Positions 43,485 through 55,880 of a stretch of 64,000 nucleotides of DNA are shown piece by piece. Source of the DNA: Tilletiopsis washingtonensis (lineage: Eukaryota > Basidiomycota > Exobasidiomycetes > Entylomatales); the NCBI RefSeq assembly GCF_003144115.1, contig NW_020312000.1:312117-376116 (forward strand), in the 5' to 3' direction. Made by a program: the position numbers and the translations under genes. The notes under the pieces are model-generated. The model was not told the origin of the DNA. It worked only from the letters and a program-made list of their open reading frames with translations, and ran no database searches. Positions within the stretch are counted from its first letter, which is position 1; each line of letters opens with the position of its first letter.

Positions 43485-46400
43485 ATGAGCTCCACGCCGG
43501 TGCCTGCCGCGGGCGAGTGGGCGCAGCTCGATGCCCTCGTCGCTCGCTTCTGTGCCGCGGCCGTCGCGCGCATCGCGGCTCGGCGTGCACAGCACGGCTC
43601 CTCCGGCAGCGCTGCTACGAGTGCGACTGGCAGTGCCGAGCAGGCGCAGGCATGGGTGAGTGCACTGGTCGTGAAGCAGAGGCTGGTTCCTTGAGTGCAC
43701 TGGTGGGTCCGCGTCTAGCTGTCTGTACCGCAGCAGACGTGACGCGGCCGAGCAGCTGCCGACCTCCGCTGTATCAGGCAGCAATGGCAGCGCGCTGACG
43801 CCAGGCGCACAGCTCTCCGATGCTCCATCAGATGCTGCGCTCTTCGCAGACGAGCTCGCGCTCTGGAGCTCAGTCTCGACGCTTGTGCCCGAGTCTGTGC
43901 TGCCGTCACTGCATCTGCACACCGCTCCGCTGCCCGAGTACATACCGGCTCTGCTGCTCGAAACCATCCTCGACTTCGCTGCGCTGCCCAGTGGCCATCT
44001 GCTGCGCCTCAGGGGGCCAGAGCTAGCATCAGCGCAGCCGAGCTCTCCGAGCAAGCAAGGCATCGTGCTTGAGCGCTGGAAAGTGGCTTTTGTGTGAGTG
44101 AACAGATCGCGTGCATCAGCCGACCTGCATCCTGACTCGGCCACAGCCTTGTCAAGCCCGCTTCGCCGGCCTCGCAGGCGGACTTGACCACCGCCCTGGC
44201 CGGGTGCCTGGCCCAGCTGGACGCACTGCTCCAAACGCTACCCGCTGCTGGGCTCTGTGAGCGGCTGCCCGAGGACAACAGTTTGCGGATAGGCCTGCGC
44301 ATGTCTGCCGGCGAGGTGGAAGAGGCGCCGCAGGTGCTAGAGATAGGGAAGAGTCTCACGGGCGCATCAAGCAAGACCAAGGAGAGCAAGCTCGACGCGA
44401 TCGAGACTGCCTTCGGGTGAGACAAAGCAGAACATTGTGCGAGTCTGCACTTGCGCTCACACTCCACAGCTCCATGCGTCTCTCAGTCGAGTATCGTGCG
44501 GAGACCGAGTTCGAGGTCGAGGAGCCGAAGAATGCGCAAGAGGAAGTGGGCGTGCTGGACATCGACGAAGACTACTTTCGGCCGGCAGCTAAGCGGCCGA
44601 GCGCAGCCGCAGTAAGCTGCTTTGAAAGCGCTTCACCTTGGCATACTGCTCACCTGACATTTCGCAGGCGACTGCGCCGGCTGCCACAGAGGCGGCTGCA
44701 CCTCGTTCGCTGCTATCCACGACGGCGAACAAGCGCGTCAGCGCTCTGACGGCCGGCCGCGCGCAGCTGTCTGGCTCGCCGCCGATGTCGGGCACAGGGG
44801 CCAGCACAGCTGTCTCGTCCGCCGGCTCGTCGCCGCAGGGCTCTCCCGCGCTGACTGAGGGTCTCCTGCTGCGCAATCCTGCGCCGACGACCAGCGTCTT
44901 TCCGGCCTCGGCCTCGTCGAAGCCACTGGCTGGGCTATCGAGCTTGCGCAGTGGCGTCAGCGGCCCGCCATCAGTCAGCGTCGCGCTCGGCACCGGCATC
45001 GGCAGCGGTACCAGCCCTCTGAGCACGCGTGGCAGCCTGGCCAGTCCGGCCACCCAGATCGAAGGTGCGGCATTTTTGACGCACGGCAGGCGGGCCAGCA
45101 CGACGATCGGCGGCGAGCGGAGGTTGCGCACCCTCAGCAGCTACAGCTCAGAGAGGGTGAGATCGCCAAGCTGCATGCGTCAGGCCTGCTTTTGCTGACG
45201 CGAATGGAGCACAGAGCAGTCCGCCTTCGCCGACGGTCGCTGCCGCGTCTGCGTCCGGCGCTCTGCGGCCCGCGTACGCATCGCGCGTGCCCGGGGCGTC
45301 AGGTATTGCAGCACTCCGCTCGGGCTCATACTCGCCCTCGTCTCCCTCTCCGCTGGCGCAGCAGCTCTCTGCTTCACAGCAGCCATCGGCGCTCTCCTCC
45401 TCGCCCGCGTTCCGCTCCTCGTTTGGCGCTGCAGGCGCAGGCGGTATGACGTCGAGCTTGCGCAGCGTGTTCCAGACGTACGCGCCGAGTCTGTCGGCCA
45501 CGTCTCCGACGGCTTCTCTGCCGCGCAGCTCCCCGCGCATCACTGCCGATGCCTTTGCCGCCGGCGTGCGCAAGCCGAGCAGCCCCGTCAGCGAAGAGCC
45601 AGAGGGCAGCCGGCCTATCGCATCGCGCACGCTATCGGGCAGCACGCAGCCGACGGTGGCGCCGCAGATGATCAAGCGCTACAGCAGCACGTTCTCGTAT
45701 CGCCAGGCGCGCACGTATACGTCGGGCGCCAGCGTCGACAGCACGAGCGGCGACGCCGACGCCACGTACTCGCGCAGCTGGCAGTCGCGCATTGAGGCCA
45801 GGCAGAATTATGCGGCCCAGTACGGCTCGAGTGCTGGCAGTGCGTTTCGCCCGGGCAGCATCGGCAGAGGCGAGTCGAGCCTCTCTGCGGCGCGCATGTC
45901 GCCGCGCATCGACCGACGACGGGTGAGTACGACGCTGCACATCTTTGTTGGAACGCCAGCTGACAGCCCTGCAGAGCAACGTCTCGGACAGCCAAGACGA
46001 TGACTTGGAAGAGCTCGTGCGGATGCTCGACTCGCGGTCCCTGGGACGTGCCGAGGCGCCTACATCGACGTGGGCGCGGTCTGTGCCGCAGGCCTCGCCG
46101 GGCCTTGCGCGCCCTGAGCTGCCTCGCTCTGGCGGGTCGTCGACGGCCGTCGATCCTGCTTCCAGCGGGCTTGGCAGCGGCAGCTTTGCTCGGCGCGGCG
46201 GCCCGCCGGGAGCCTCTCGCGCACGGCAAGCAAGCACCAGCGCCCCGAGCAGCCAGCCGCTCTCGCGCTCGCAGATCAACGAGCTGCTGAGCCGCATGTC
46301 TGCCTCGGTCAATGCACCGGGCTCCGGCGAAGGCGGCGCCGCCATGGGCGCTGGCGCAACGCCGAGCGGCGGCGACGGCGCTGCTCTCGCGAACGCCAGC

Positions 46401-47049
46401 TCGCCGAACTTTGCGCGCAGTCCGCTCAGCGGGCCGCCCATTGTCGCCGAGCCGGCCTCGCGCGGAGGCTTGGCTGCCGCGCCGATCTCGACGGGCGCAC
46501 GGCCGCTCTTTGCGCGCCCGCACGCGTACGACACGGACAACAGCAGTCCGGCGGGCAGCGTAGGGCTCGGGCGGGGCACACGCAGCGGGCGTGGCACGCC
46601 GGGCGGCGGCAGCGGCAGTGCCGGCAGTGGCAGCATCGGCGCCCCTTCGCGCGGCCACGCTGCCGCCGGCGAGGGCGAGGCCGAGGCGGGCGCCTCGCCT
46701 GCCTCTGCCTCGCCATCGCAGCACCGACCGTCGCGCGGCTCGCTCGAGCTCTTCCCGTACTCGTACGAAGAGGAGCCCGTGGGACGCATGGTGAGTGATG
46801 TAGAGATGCGTGCCTGTGCCGGAGCTGACCCCGCTCAATTCTCAGGACCTCGGAGGCGACGCCGAGCGTCAGACTCTGCGAGGCACTGCCGCCGACGCCG
46901 AGTTCGCTGCCTTCCTCTCGCGGCGCAGAGGCGGCGGAGGCGGAGGCGGTAGCGGCAACGGCCTCGCGCACGGACAAGGCGCCGGCGCAGGACAGAGTCC
47001 CGGACGCACTGGCGGCGCACACTCGCTGCCGCACTCGCCGAGCTTCTGA
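43485..47049 (+). CDS. ATG13: autophagy protein Atg13
   Basis: Eight exons (43485-43655, 43813-44093, 44147-44416, 44470-44611, 44668-45156, 45215-45922, 45975-46790, 46846-47049) give 1026 residues. The N-terminal third has the Atg13 HORMA pattern: PEYIPALLLETILDF, QGIVLERWKVAFVLVKPAS, SLRIGLRMS and the strand SMRLSVEYRAETEFEVEE near 245. The remaining 750 residues are Ser/Ala/Gly-rich and disordered, as in other Atg13 proteins. MIKRYSSTFSYRQART near residue 590 resembles the short conserved element with which Atg13 contacts Atg17 or Atg1. Atg13 scaffolds the Atg1 kinase and is inactivated by TORC1 phosphorylation. Intron 1 (157 nt) uses the only acceptor that keeps the HORMA frame open; the N-terminal 57 residues are therefore the least certain part. 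Confidence 0.85.
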
Positions 47050-47771
47050 CGTGGTCGCGAGCGGCCTTCTTAGATCTGCACTCAGAGCTCGCAATGCCCA
47101 CCATTCAGCCCACAGCCGGCCTGTGATCTGCAGACCGCTAAAGCGACCGCTTGCTGACGCGTGACTGCGAGTGAGAGACGAAGCTGGCGAGAGCGGTGTC
47201 TGAGGTGCCTGTGCACAGCCTCGCTCGCCCGCGTCGGGGCCGGCGGCTCGGCGAGGCTCGGGCGCAGCATGCGCGGATCTGCGTGTGGCGCGCGCCGTGG
47301 GCGGGCGTTCCATGCAAGGTGCACCTCGGGGTCCACGCCTGCTGCGTCTGGGTCCCTCGTGCACGGCCGGCGCATGATTGGGCGCGACAGGCTGTCTCCG
47401 GACGAGCTCTGTCTCAGCATGAGTGCAGCATGTGCCGCCGACGGCTGAGGAAGCTCACGCTGGCAGCATGCGACGGCGGCGAGAATGCCGCACGGGCGCA
47501 TGGCGCGCCGGCACTCGGGCGGTACGCCAGCTTCCGCCGCCGCGCGGCGCGCGCGCCTGTTCGGTGGCGGCAGAAGCCAGGCACGCGGCCAGTGTCGGCA
47601 CTCGACGCGCGTTCGTTTGGGCGAGCTTCGCGGCGCGCTGCGTGCCAGCGTGTGCTTCTCCGCCGGCCGGCCTCGCACACCTGCTTGGCCCATGTTGCTC
47701 TCGCCGCACGGCTCTCCTTCCCACCACCACCTCCAGCACCACCTCCAGCGATCCCTCCCGCCCCCGCAACC
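47050..47771. other. intergenic between ATG13 and the epimerase gene
   Basis: 722 bp holding the ATG13 3' end and the epimerase promoter. The last 70 bp are C-rich with CCACC and CTCCAG repeats. A long minus-strand frame crosses it into the epimerase gene but has no family support. Confidence 0.5.
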
Positions 47772-49465
<1,694 letters not shown>

Positions 49466-49700
49466 ACGCCCGGCACGCTCACCACGCTCCTTCTTATCGC
49501 CGACTCTCACCCATGCTGTATTGCCAATAGCGCGCGTCCATGCTTCCAATGTAGACTTTTCCTGTTGCCTGGCGTGATGAGCCGCGCTGCAGAGGGACAG
49601 GGCGCGACTGGAGTGGATGGGACAGAATGTTGGTCAGTCGGCGTCGTGCTGAGCGCTTCATGTGTCTGTGTATGCACCTCAATTCCGGCTCAACATGAAT
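49466..49700. other. epimerase 3' region
   Basis: 235 bp, AT-richer than the genes, between the epimerase stop and the tRNA. Nothing further is seen. Confidence 0.4.
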
Positions 49701-49794
49701 GGGGACATAGCTCAGGGGCAGAGCGCTTGCTTAGCATCTTCTGATCAGTTCGGGCGTGTGCATGAGGTCGAGGGTTCGATTCCCTCTGTCTCCA
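49701..49794 (+). tRNA. tRNA-Ala (AGC) with a 22-nt intron
   Basis: The acceptor arm GGGGACA pairs with TGTCTCC, with A as discriminator. The D arm is GCTC/GAGC around an A box (TAGCTCAGGGG). The anticodon loop is TTAGCAT with anticodon AGC. The T arm GAGGG/CCCTC encloses a perfect B box GGTTCGATTCC. The normal intron site after position 37 holds 22 nt (49758-49779), leaving a 72-nt mature tRNA plus CCA. After splicing the anticodon stem CTTGC/GCATG has one U-U mismatch at positions 28-42. A run of T-rich sequence (CTTTTTG) about 16 bp downstream would serve as the Pol III terminator. MAF1, a repressor of Pol III, is encoded in the same window. Confidence 0.9.
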
Positions 49795-50121
49795 TCTTAC
49801 CTTTTGCCTTTTTGTCGCTCCCATCTCTGTGCCTCCACCATGCGCCCGTGTGCCACGATTTTGCGGCACGCTTGCTGAGGGACAGCTGCAGTCGATCCTT
49901 GGGCGAGTTGAGAGGCGTGGGAGCTCCAGGCCGCCATTAGCGACGCGCTCTGCTCAGCTCTCACAGGTCTCCGCGTCCAGGGCAAGGCCACACGCTGCGC
50001 GAGAGGTGAAATACAGTTGAGTGAGAGTGGGTGGCGGCCCAGCGGGCGGGCGCCGTGCTTAGAATACAGCAGGGATAAGGAAAGTGTGCGAGACGGCACC
50101 AGGCCGCTCAGGGATAGCGAG
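49795..50121. other. intergenic downstream of the tRNA
   Basis: 327 bp between the tRNA and the stop of the 1565-residue protein gene. It starts with a T-rich stretch (likely Pol III terminator at about 49800-49815). No gene is seen. Confidence 0.45.
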
Positions 50122-53100
50122 TCACTCCTCGTCGGTGGGCGCGTCGCGAGGCTGCGCATCCTCGACCGCTACGCTGCGCCGCGAGTCATAGAAGCGGAAG
50201 ACCTGCATCGTCGGGCTGGCATAGTCGCTCTCGCGTGCGCGCAGACGGGCCCGCTCGGACACCGACTTGGAGAGCAGCGGCGGCGAGCTGGCTGCGTGCA
50301 GCAGCTTGACCTGGCTGAGGGTGGGGATGCCGCTGACGGTCGAGCTGCGCGCTCGCACCATGGGCGGACGACGTGGGCGAGCAGCATTCGGGCCAGGGGA
50401 GGCGCACGCCTTTGCCTCTGGCGCATTGCTGGAGATGGGGCAACTGCGCGGCGTAGCACTGGCGCTGCGCGAATGGCGTGCGCTGCTGGCCGCAGGCGAA
50501 CGCAGAGCGCGCTTCGACGTCCGCGAGGCACGGTCGTCGGTCAGCACAGACCGCTCAGTAAGCTGCGCTGCGGCAAGTGGACGGCGAGTAGGCGTCTCGA
50601 CTGGTGCAAGCGGTGCCTGAGCAGCGAGGCGCAGTGTCGCAGTGCGGTCGATGGCGCGCGGCAGCTTTGGCGTGCTGACCTCGCTCAGCGGGCTGCTTGC
50701 CTTGCTGGCCGGCAGCGTGGTGGCAGTGGACATGGCGCGCCGACGGGTGGGCAGCATCAGAGGCCGCATCTTCGGCGAGCCGCTGCTTGTAGCTGCTGAT
50801 CTGCGCGCGGGACTGCGGCTCTCGATCTGGAGTGTGGCAGTGCGATGGTGACGCGGTGTGCCCTCTTGCGAGGCGTGTGTCGACTGCGGCTTTGAGCGGC
50901 GTCCCGTCGGCGTGCCCGGTGACGAGTGCGAGCGCAGCCGCTCGAGCTCCGAGTCGATGCGCAGCGAAGATAGAATCGGGCGCTGCATCCAGATCGGCGA
51001 GTAGCAGCTGCGTTCGCGCTCCAGCTCAGCTTCCTCGTCGCTCCACGTTCGCACATCGGCTGGTGGCGCGGCTGCGGCAGCATGAGCGGTCCCTACGGCG
51101 GAAACCTCGCCCTGGAGCGTCTTGAACAGTAGCTGAGGACCATTGCTGAGACCCGAGTCTGAGCTGGTCATGCTGCGCGGGCTTGAAGGCCGGTCCACCT
51201 GTCGAGCCGCGGGTACGAAGCGCTCGCGGCTGCGCAGCAGTGCAAGCGCCTCGTCCAGCACCTCGTCCGGTTCACGCGTCGGACCTGCGCGGCGAAGCGG
51301 AGCCTCGTCCTCTGACGTGTCAGTCGACGCGGCTTTCGAGGCGACCTTGGCGCCGGGCTGTGCAACTCTGGGCGGCGTGGACTCAAAGTTGAGGTCGACG
51401 CCGGCATACGCCGCATACTCATCCATCGAGAGGAGTGAAGCGGTGTCGTCAACTGCCGCCTTCTTCAGCGTGCGCACATCGGCAACGCCTGACCAGGACT
51501 CGGGAACGGCTGCGGTCTCAACAGTGCTGGCCGGGTGAATGCGAAGCGGCAGGTGGAAGTCGAGGGTCGGCGCGCGAGCGGGCAGGCGGAATGTCGTTGG
51601 AGCAGTGTCAATGAGCAGTGCCTTGGGTGTCTGCTCCGACGAGACGCTCGCGAGGGACACGACACGCTCTGCTCTCGGAGGGCTGGGCGTTCCCACGACA
51701 GTGGAAGCATCGTCCGACACTGGGCTGTCACCGCGTGCGGCGTAGAAGTTCTCGTTGGTGGCGAAGAACGCGAGAAGGGCGTCGCGCGCATCCTCGGTCG
51801 CGGCATCGATCCGCACAGCCTGCAGCATCGGGAGCGGAGTGTCCGGCAGAGGCTTATTCAGCGCGGCCGCGACCTTGACTGGCGAGACGTAGAGGCTTGG
51901 ATGCGAGTACTGGCTCTCGGTTGAGACGCGCGAGGCATCGGCTGGAGAGCTTGATGCGCAAACAAGCGCGACGCGGGCTGTCGCAGCAATGCCCTGGGCG
52001 ATACGGTTCGTGCGCGGCGTTGTGCGGAATGGTCTGGTCCCGAAAGAGCCGCGGCTTGTGCGGCTTGAGCTCAGACGACTCGTCGCAGGGCCCGACTGGG
52101 CGACACGGGACAGCCGCGTGAGCCGCGACTCGTCGCGCTGGTCGACAGACTGCACGAGATTGCGCAGCCGTCCGAGACGCGGCGAAGAGAGCGCTCGCTG
52201 TCTTCGCTGCTTCTCGACAGTGGCGCCAAGATCTGGCCGCACGGTAGCGACCGTCTGTGCGCGCGGGCGCCTGGATGTGGCTGGAGGGCGGTGCTCGAAA
52301 GCCATGACGTCCTGCATGTGCTGCAAGGTTGCGCTGTAGGCCGGCGTGAAGTCGAGCTCCTCGCGCATCGAGAGCATGTCGAGGGGCTCGGCACAGAGAC
52401 TCTCGCGGCCCAGCCATGCCTGACTTGGAGGGAAGAGTTCCGCGTCGTGGATGCCCACAAAGACGACCGACTCATCGTGCGCTGACACCGAAGAGACTGC
52501 CCGAGCTGCGTCAAGGGATGTGTTGCGTTCGTCCGCGCTCGTCAAGCCCGCCTCGGTCAGAGCTCTCGCCACACGAGATGGCAAGTGCGTCCCAGTCTCG
52601 TAGACGGTGAAGCTCCGCTCGCTGGAGCTGGCGCTGATCGCTACCAGATCGTGCAATGGCGCCTCGGCGTGCTCGTTGAGGCCGCCGAAGCTGGTAGTGA
52701 TACCGCCCACGACGCTGAGGTCCGGCCTGTCGTCGCTGAGGCCGAAGGGGAATGCATCCGATGAGAGATTACCGGCCTCAAAGCTGCTCTCCGCCGATCC
52801 TTCCGCTTCGACTCGCAGCTCCATGGGTCCACCATCCCGCAGAGCTCCGTCGCCCGGCAACGGCTGCCAAAGGAGGCCCAGCTCAAGTGTCTCGGCGCAC
52901 AACGTCTTTGTGCTGGTGGATGCGTCAGCTTCCTCCAGGCGGCTGCTGCTCAAGCTGCGCTCGTGCGCTGCTCGGATATCCGCCACCAGCATGACGGCCT
53001 TCGACGGCAGTACCTCGCCGCATGGCTGCGTGCTGTGATGCTCAACGAGCGGGGCTGCGAGCTTCGAATCGAGTGCGTGGTCCATGCCGATGCCGAGGCC

Positions 53101-54819
53101 GACCATGCCAGCGTCGAGTTCGAGGCTTGCATGACTACCTGCCCACTCGCTCGGCACCAGAGTCGTGCCGCCTGAGTCGAAACGAAGCAAGCTCGGCCTG
53201 CGCGGAGAGTTGGGGTATACCATACCCTTGCGCTCCACATCAGGTGATAGGGCTGCAAACGAGGCGCCAGGCGCCAGAGTATGCGTGTAGCCGCGCCGTG
53301 GCGAGCCAAACGCGGCCGAGGGCGCAAGGATTGGCGAGTCTGCGAGGTCAAAGGGACTGCGCCGCTTGGTGGAAGGCCGTCGGCCTGGCAACAAGCCGTG
53401 GCATGCGCCACCGGCAGCGCTAGTCAGGCCATGGGGGCTGGCGCCGTCTGCGCCCCATCCTTTCGCAAGCGCCTTGCTCATGTTCGGCGATCCCGCGTAG
53501 GCGCAGTCCAGAGGCGCAAGAGATGGCGACGGAGCAGGCGACGGCGAGGCGGCGTGCGAGACGCTTGCGGGATACTGCTCGATGAGTCCGAAAGCCGTGC
53601 GCATGACGGTGCCGAGCGCTCCGAGAGGCGCGCTGGGCGTCGTCGCATGGTCGTCTTCCGGTACACACAGACGGAAGGGCGAGTGTGCAAGAGACGGCGA
53701 TCCAAGACGCGAGAACGAGGCCTGCTGCGACTGAGAGCTTGCGCCGCCGCGGGCCGCACTGGCAAGGCGGCGGAGCGCTTGCTTCGGTGCGTGCAGGAAG
53801 CCATCGGCGCTGACTCTGGAGCTGCTCTTGCGCAAGCTCGCGCCTGAGACTGCGCGGCCAGCGGCGCTGCTGTGCCTGCTGTGTAGATGCACCTTACTGC
53901 AGCGGTCAGCTGCGCGCTGCCGCTTCCAGCGCCGCATCATAAAGGCCCAGAGCGAGATGACCACCAGTCCGAGCAGCACCAGCAGGCAGACGGTAATCGC
54001 CAAGCCTTCGGACGTGTGCGGACGCAGCTCCCAGCCGGCACTCCGGTCGGCGTGAGTGGCCCCAGGCAAGTCGCCCCATCCTGGCGCCGCGTTGAAGCTC
54101 GTGCCTTTGGCCGGCAGCCCACTGTTGCTGTCGTCCGAGGCCATGCGGGCTGTCGCACTTGCGGTGTGAGCGGCCTTCGTCTTGTGCATCCCTGATGTCG
54201 ACGTGGTGCATGTGCTGGTGCTGCTGCTTGGTGCGGAGGCGTGGCGGTGCTTCTTCTTGTGGTCCCTCAGTGGGCGAGCGGTAGCAGCTTTGCTCGCGTG
54301 TGACACAGCCGAGGGCTTGCTGTGAGAGGCCTTGCTTTGCGGATGGTCTTCGGTGTGGCGTGCAGACGGCCTCTGCACCTCACGGGCTGTGCCGTCTGGG
54401 GATGGCGCACGCTGTCGAATCACTGCCAGCCTCGCACCTTCACGGGCCGAGTCGCCTGCAGCGCGGCTGTCCGCCTTTGGGGGCCTGCGCTTGACCGCCG
54501 CTCCATCGAACGGGCCAGCAAGCGCATGCACGCCGTCTTGGGCTTGGCGCTGCGGGCCAGCGCCCCTGCGTGGCGACCGCACCGGCTCAGCATCGAGCGC
54601 TGAAGCATCAGCGACCTGGCGCAAGAGCCTCGCCGGTCGTCGGTCGCTGTCGGGTGTCTCCGCCTCGGCGCTGGACTCAGCGTGCAGTGTCGCCTCTCTG
54701 TCTTTCCGCTGCCGGACGAAGCGAGCGGCGGAGCCCGATGAAGAGGAAGAGCCGGCGCTCTCTGGCGCTCGAGCCGGCGCCTCTGGTGGCGCACGACGAG
54801 ACGAAGAGGAGCGCGGCAT
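50122..54819 (-). CDS. large single-pass membrane protein of unknown function
   Basis: An uninterrupted frame of 1565 residues, by far the longest in the window and unusual here for having no intron. I recognise no domain. The first 270 residues are polar, rich in Ser, Arg and His, with a basic HKKKHRH patch and a Thr/Ser/Cys-rich stretch, and without a signal peptide. One hydrophobic helix, EGLAITVCLLVLLGLVVISL (about 271-294), is followed at once by MMRRWKRQR. Positive-inside logic puts the 1270-residue C-terminal part in the cytosol, where it is rich in Ser-Pro, Arg-Ser and acidic patches. This fits a cell-surface or endomembrane scaffold or sensor with heavy phosphorylation, by inference only. 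The intact length against GC-rich noise, plus the helix with flanking charges, supports a real gene. Confidence 0.8.
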   Translation of the reverse strand: MPRSSSSRRAPPEAPARAPESAGSSSSSGSAARFVRQRKDREATLHAESSAEAETPDSDRRPARLLRQVADASALDAEPVRSPRRGAGPQRQAQDGVHALAGPFDGAAVKRRPPKADSRAAGDSAREGARLAVIRQRAPSPDGTAREVQRPSARHTEDHPQSKASHSKPSAVSHASKAATARPLRDHKKKHRHASAPSSSTSTCTTSTSGMHKTKAAHTASATARMASDDSNSGLPAKGTSFNAAPGWGDLPGATHADRSAGWELRPHTSEGLAITVCLLVLLGLVVISLWAFMMRRWKRQRAADRCSKVHLHSRHSSAAGRAVSGASLRKSSSRVSADGFLHAPKQALRRLASAARGGASSQSQQASFSRLGSPSLAHSPFRLCVPEDDHATTPSAPLGALGTVMRTAFGLIEQYPASVSHAASPSPAPSPSLAPLDCAYAGSPNMSKALAKGWGADGASPHGLTSAAGGACHGLLPGRRPSTKRRSPFDLADSPILAPSAAFGSPRRGYTHTLAPGASFAALSPDVERKGMVYPNSPRRPSLLRFDSGGTTLVPSEWAGSHASLELDAGMVGLGIGMDHALDSKLAAPLVEHHSTQPCGEVLPSKAVMLVADIRAAHERSLSSSRLEEADASTSTKTLCAETLELGLLWQPLPGDGALRDGGPMELRVEAEGSAESSFEAGNLSSDAFPFGLSDDRPDLSVVGGITTSFGGLNEHAEAPLHDLVAISASSSERSFTVYETGTHLPSRVARALTEAGLTSADERNTSLDAARAVSSVSAHDESVVFVGIHDAELFPPSQAWLGRESLCAEPLDMLSMREELDFTPAYSATLQHMQDVMAFEHRPPATSRRPRAQTVATVRPDLGATVEKQRRQRALSSPRLGRLRNLVQSVDQRDESRLTRLSRVAQSGPATSRLSSSRTSRGSFGTRPFRTTPRTNRIAQGIAATARVALVCASSSPADASRVSTESQYSHPSLYVSPVKVAAALNKPLPDTPLPMLQAVRIDAATEDARDALLAFFATNENFYAARGDSPVSDDASTVVGTPSPPRAERVVSLASVSSEQTPKALLIDTAPTTFRLPARAPTLDFHLPLRIHPASTVETAAVPESWSGVADVRTLKKAAVDDTASLLSMDEYAAYAGVDLNFESTPPRVAQPGAKVASKAASTDTSEDEAPLRRAGPTREPDEVLDEALALLRSRERFVPAARQVDRPSSPRSMTSSDSGLSNGPQLLFKTLQGEVSAVGTAHAAAAAPPADVRTWSDEEAELERERSCYSPIWMQRPILSSLRIDSELERLRSHSSPGTPTGRRSKPQSTHASQEGTPRHHRTATLQIESRSPARRSAATSSGSPKMRPLMLPTRRRAMSTATTLPASKASSPLSEVSTPKLPRAIDRTATLRLAAQAPLAPVETPTRRPLAAAQLTERSVLTDDRASRTSKRALRSPAASSARHSRSASATPRSCPISSNAPEAKACASPGPNAARPRRPPMVRARSSTVSGIPTLSQVKLLHAASSPPLLSKSVSERARLRARESDYASPTMQVFRFYDSRRSVAVEDAQPRDAPTDEE

Positions 54820-55880
54820 GGAAAGGAGACTGGGTATCGATGTCGGGGTCGTGTCGGCGCGAGTCGAGAAGCGAGAGGCGGGTATAGAGTGCAGATGAGA
54901 GGAGCAAAGGACTGTGGCGCGATCTTGGACGCGAAAGTGGCTGTGGTGCTGTCCGATCAGTGCACGAGGGATGATGGAGCGAGACGCAAGATCGAGAGGG
55001 AGTCAGGACGGTGCAGCCACAAGACGGGCCCGAGGAGCTGTCAGCTGCCGGCCGTGCTGATGCCGTGCGGAGACAGCGGCAGGCGGCAGCAGCATGCTTG
55101 GCAGAGCGGCGGCTGAGCCTGGCTCATGCCTAGCGATATTGCCGGCGGAGTATCACAGATCTGCATTGGGTGCCGAGTGTGTGGTGCCTGCCGTTGCGCC
55201 AGTGTGCTGGAGGGCGTGTCGAGCACGAGCGATCTGGGCGAAGAGACCGCAAGCGTCTGGCTCGCCGAGCGGCCCGGCCCGTGCTCGACGGGTGTTGCAC
55301 CTGCAGATGGTGTCGCAGTGCCCACGGCCTGGTGCGGCTAGACAGGCGGGCGTTGGACAGAGCGAGACGCGAGCAGCTGCTGGGTGCGAAGCGGCAGCGC
55401 GAGGCGAGGAGGCGTCCGGCGGCCCGGCGGCTGCGGCGGTGCTCAGGCGCGGGGTCGGACGCCCTGTGGCCGGCGCGGTGCAGGCAGCCTCGTCGGCGTG
55501 CCAGCCAAAGCCGTGCCGCACCCAGCGGTCCGGCTGCGCACGTCACCTTGCCGCACACGGGCACCCCCGGGTGGAGGAAGGGAACGAGGGAGCGTGAGGC
55601 ACAACGGCCGGCGGCACGCTCGCGCCGCGCGCCGCAGCAAGGAGGCCGCGCTGGGCCCAACGGCGCCGCGCGCCGCCGTGATGCTGCACGCGCGCGCGTG
55701 GAGCATGTGCTCTGCTCGCTGTACCGGCCAGCCAGCCTCCACTCTGCAGATCACATAGCGCTGCTGTGAGCGAGCCTCCACAGCCGGTGCTCTCGGTCTA
55801 TGTTTCATTGAATTAAAGAGTCGTGAAGCTCGTGGAGAGACGGGCAGCGACGTCCCACGACGTCGCGCTTCCGCCGCCGC
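54820..55880. other. intergenic, promoter of the 1565-residue protein gene
   Basis: 1.06 kb upstream of the large membrane protein gene (minus) and downstream of CPA1 (minus). Overlapping short frames have no motif. No gene is supported. Confidence 0.45.

Noticed and set aside
43656-43812. Extra ATG13 exon starting after TCTAG near 43719
   Set aside because: It meets an in-frame stop or the wrong phase. The acceptor at 43812 restores the conserved frame.
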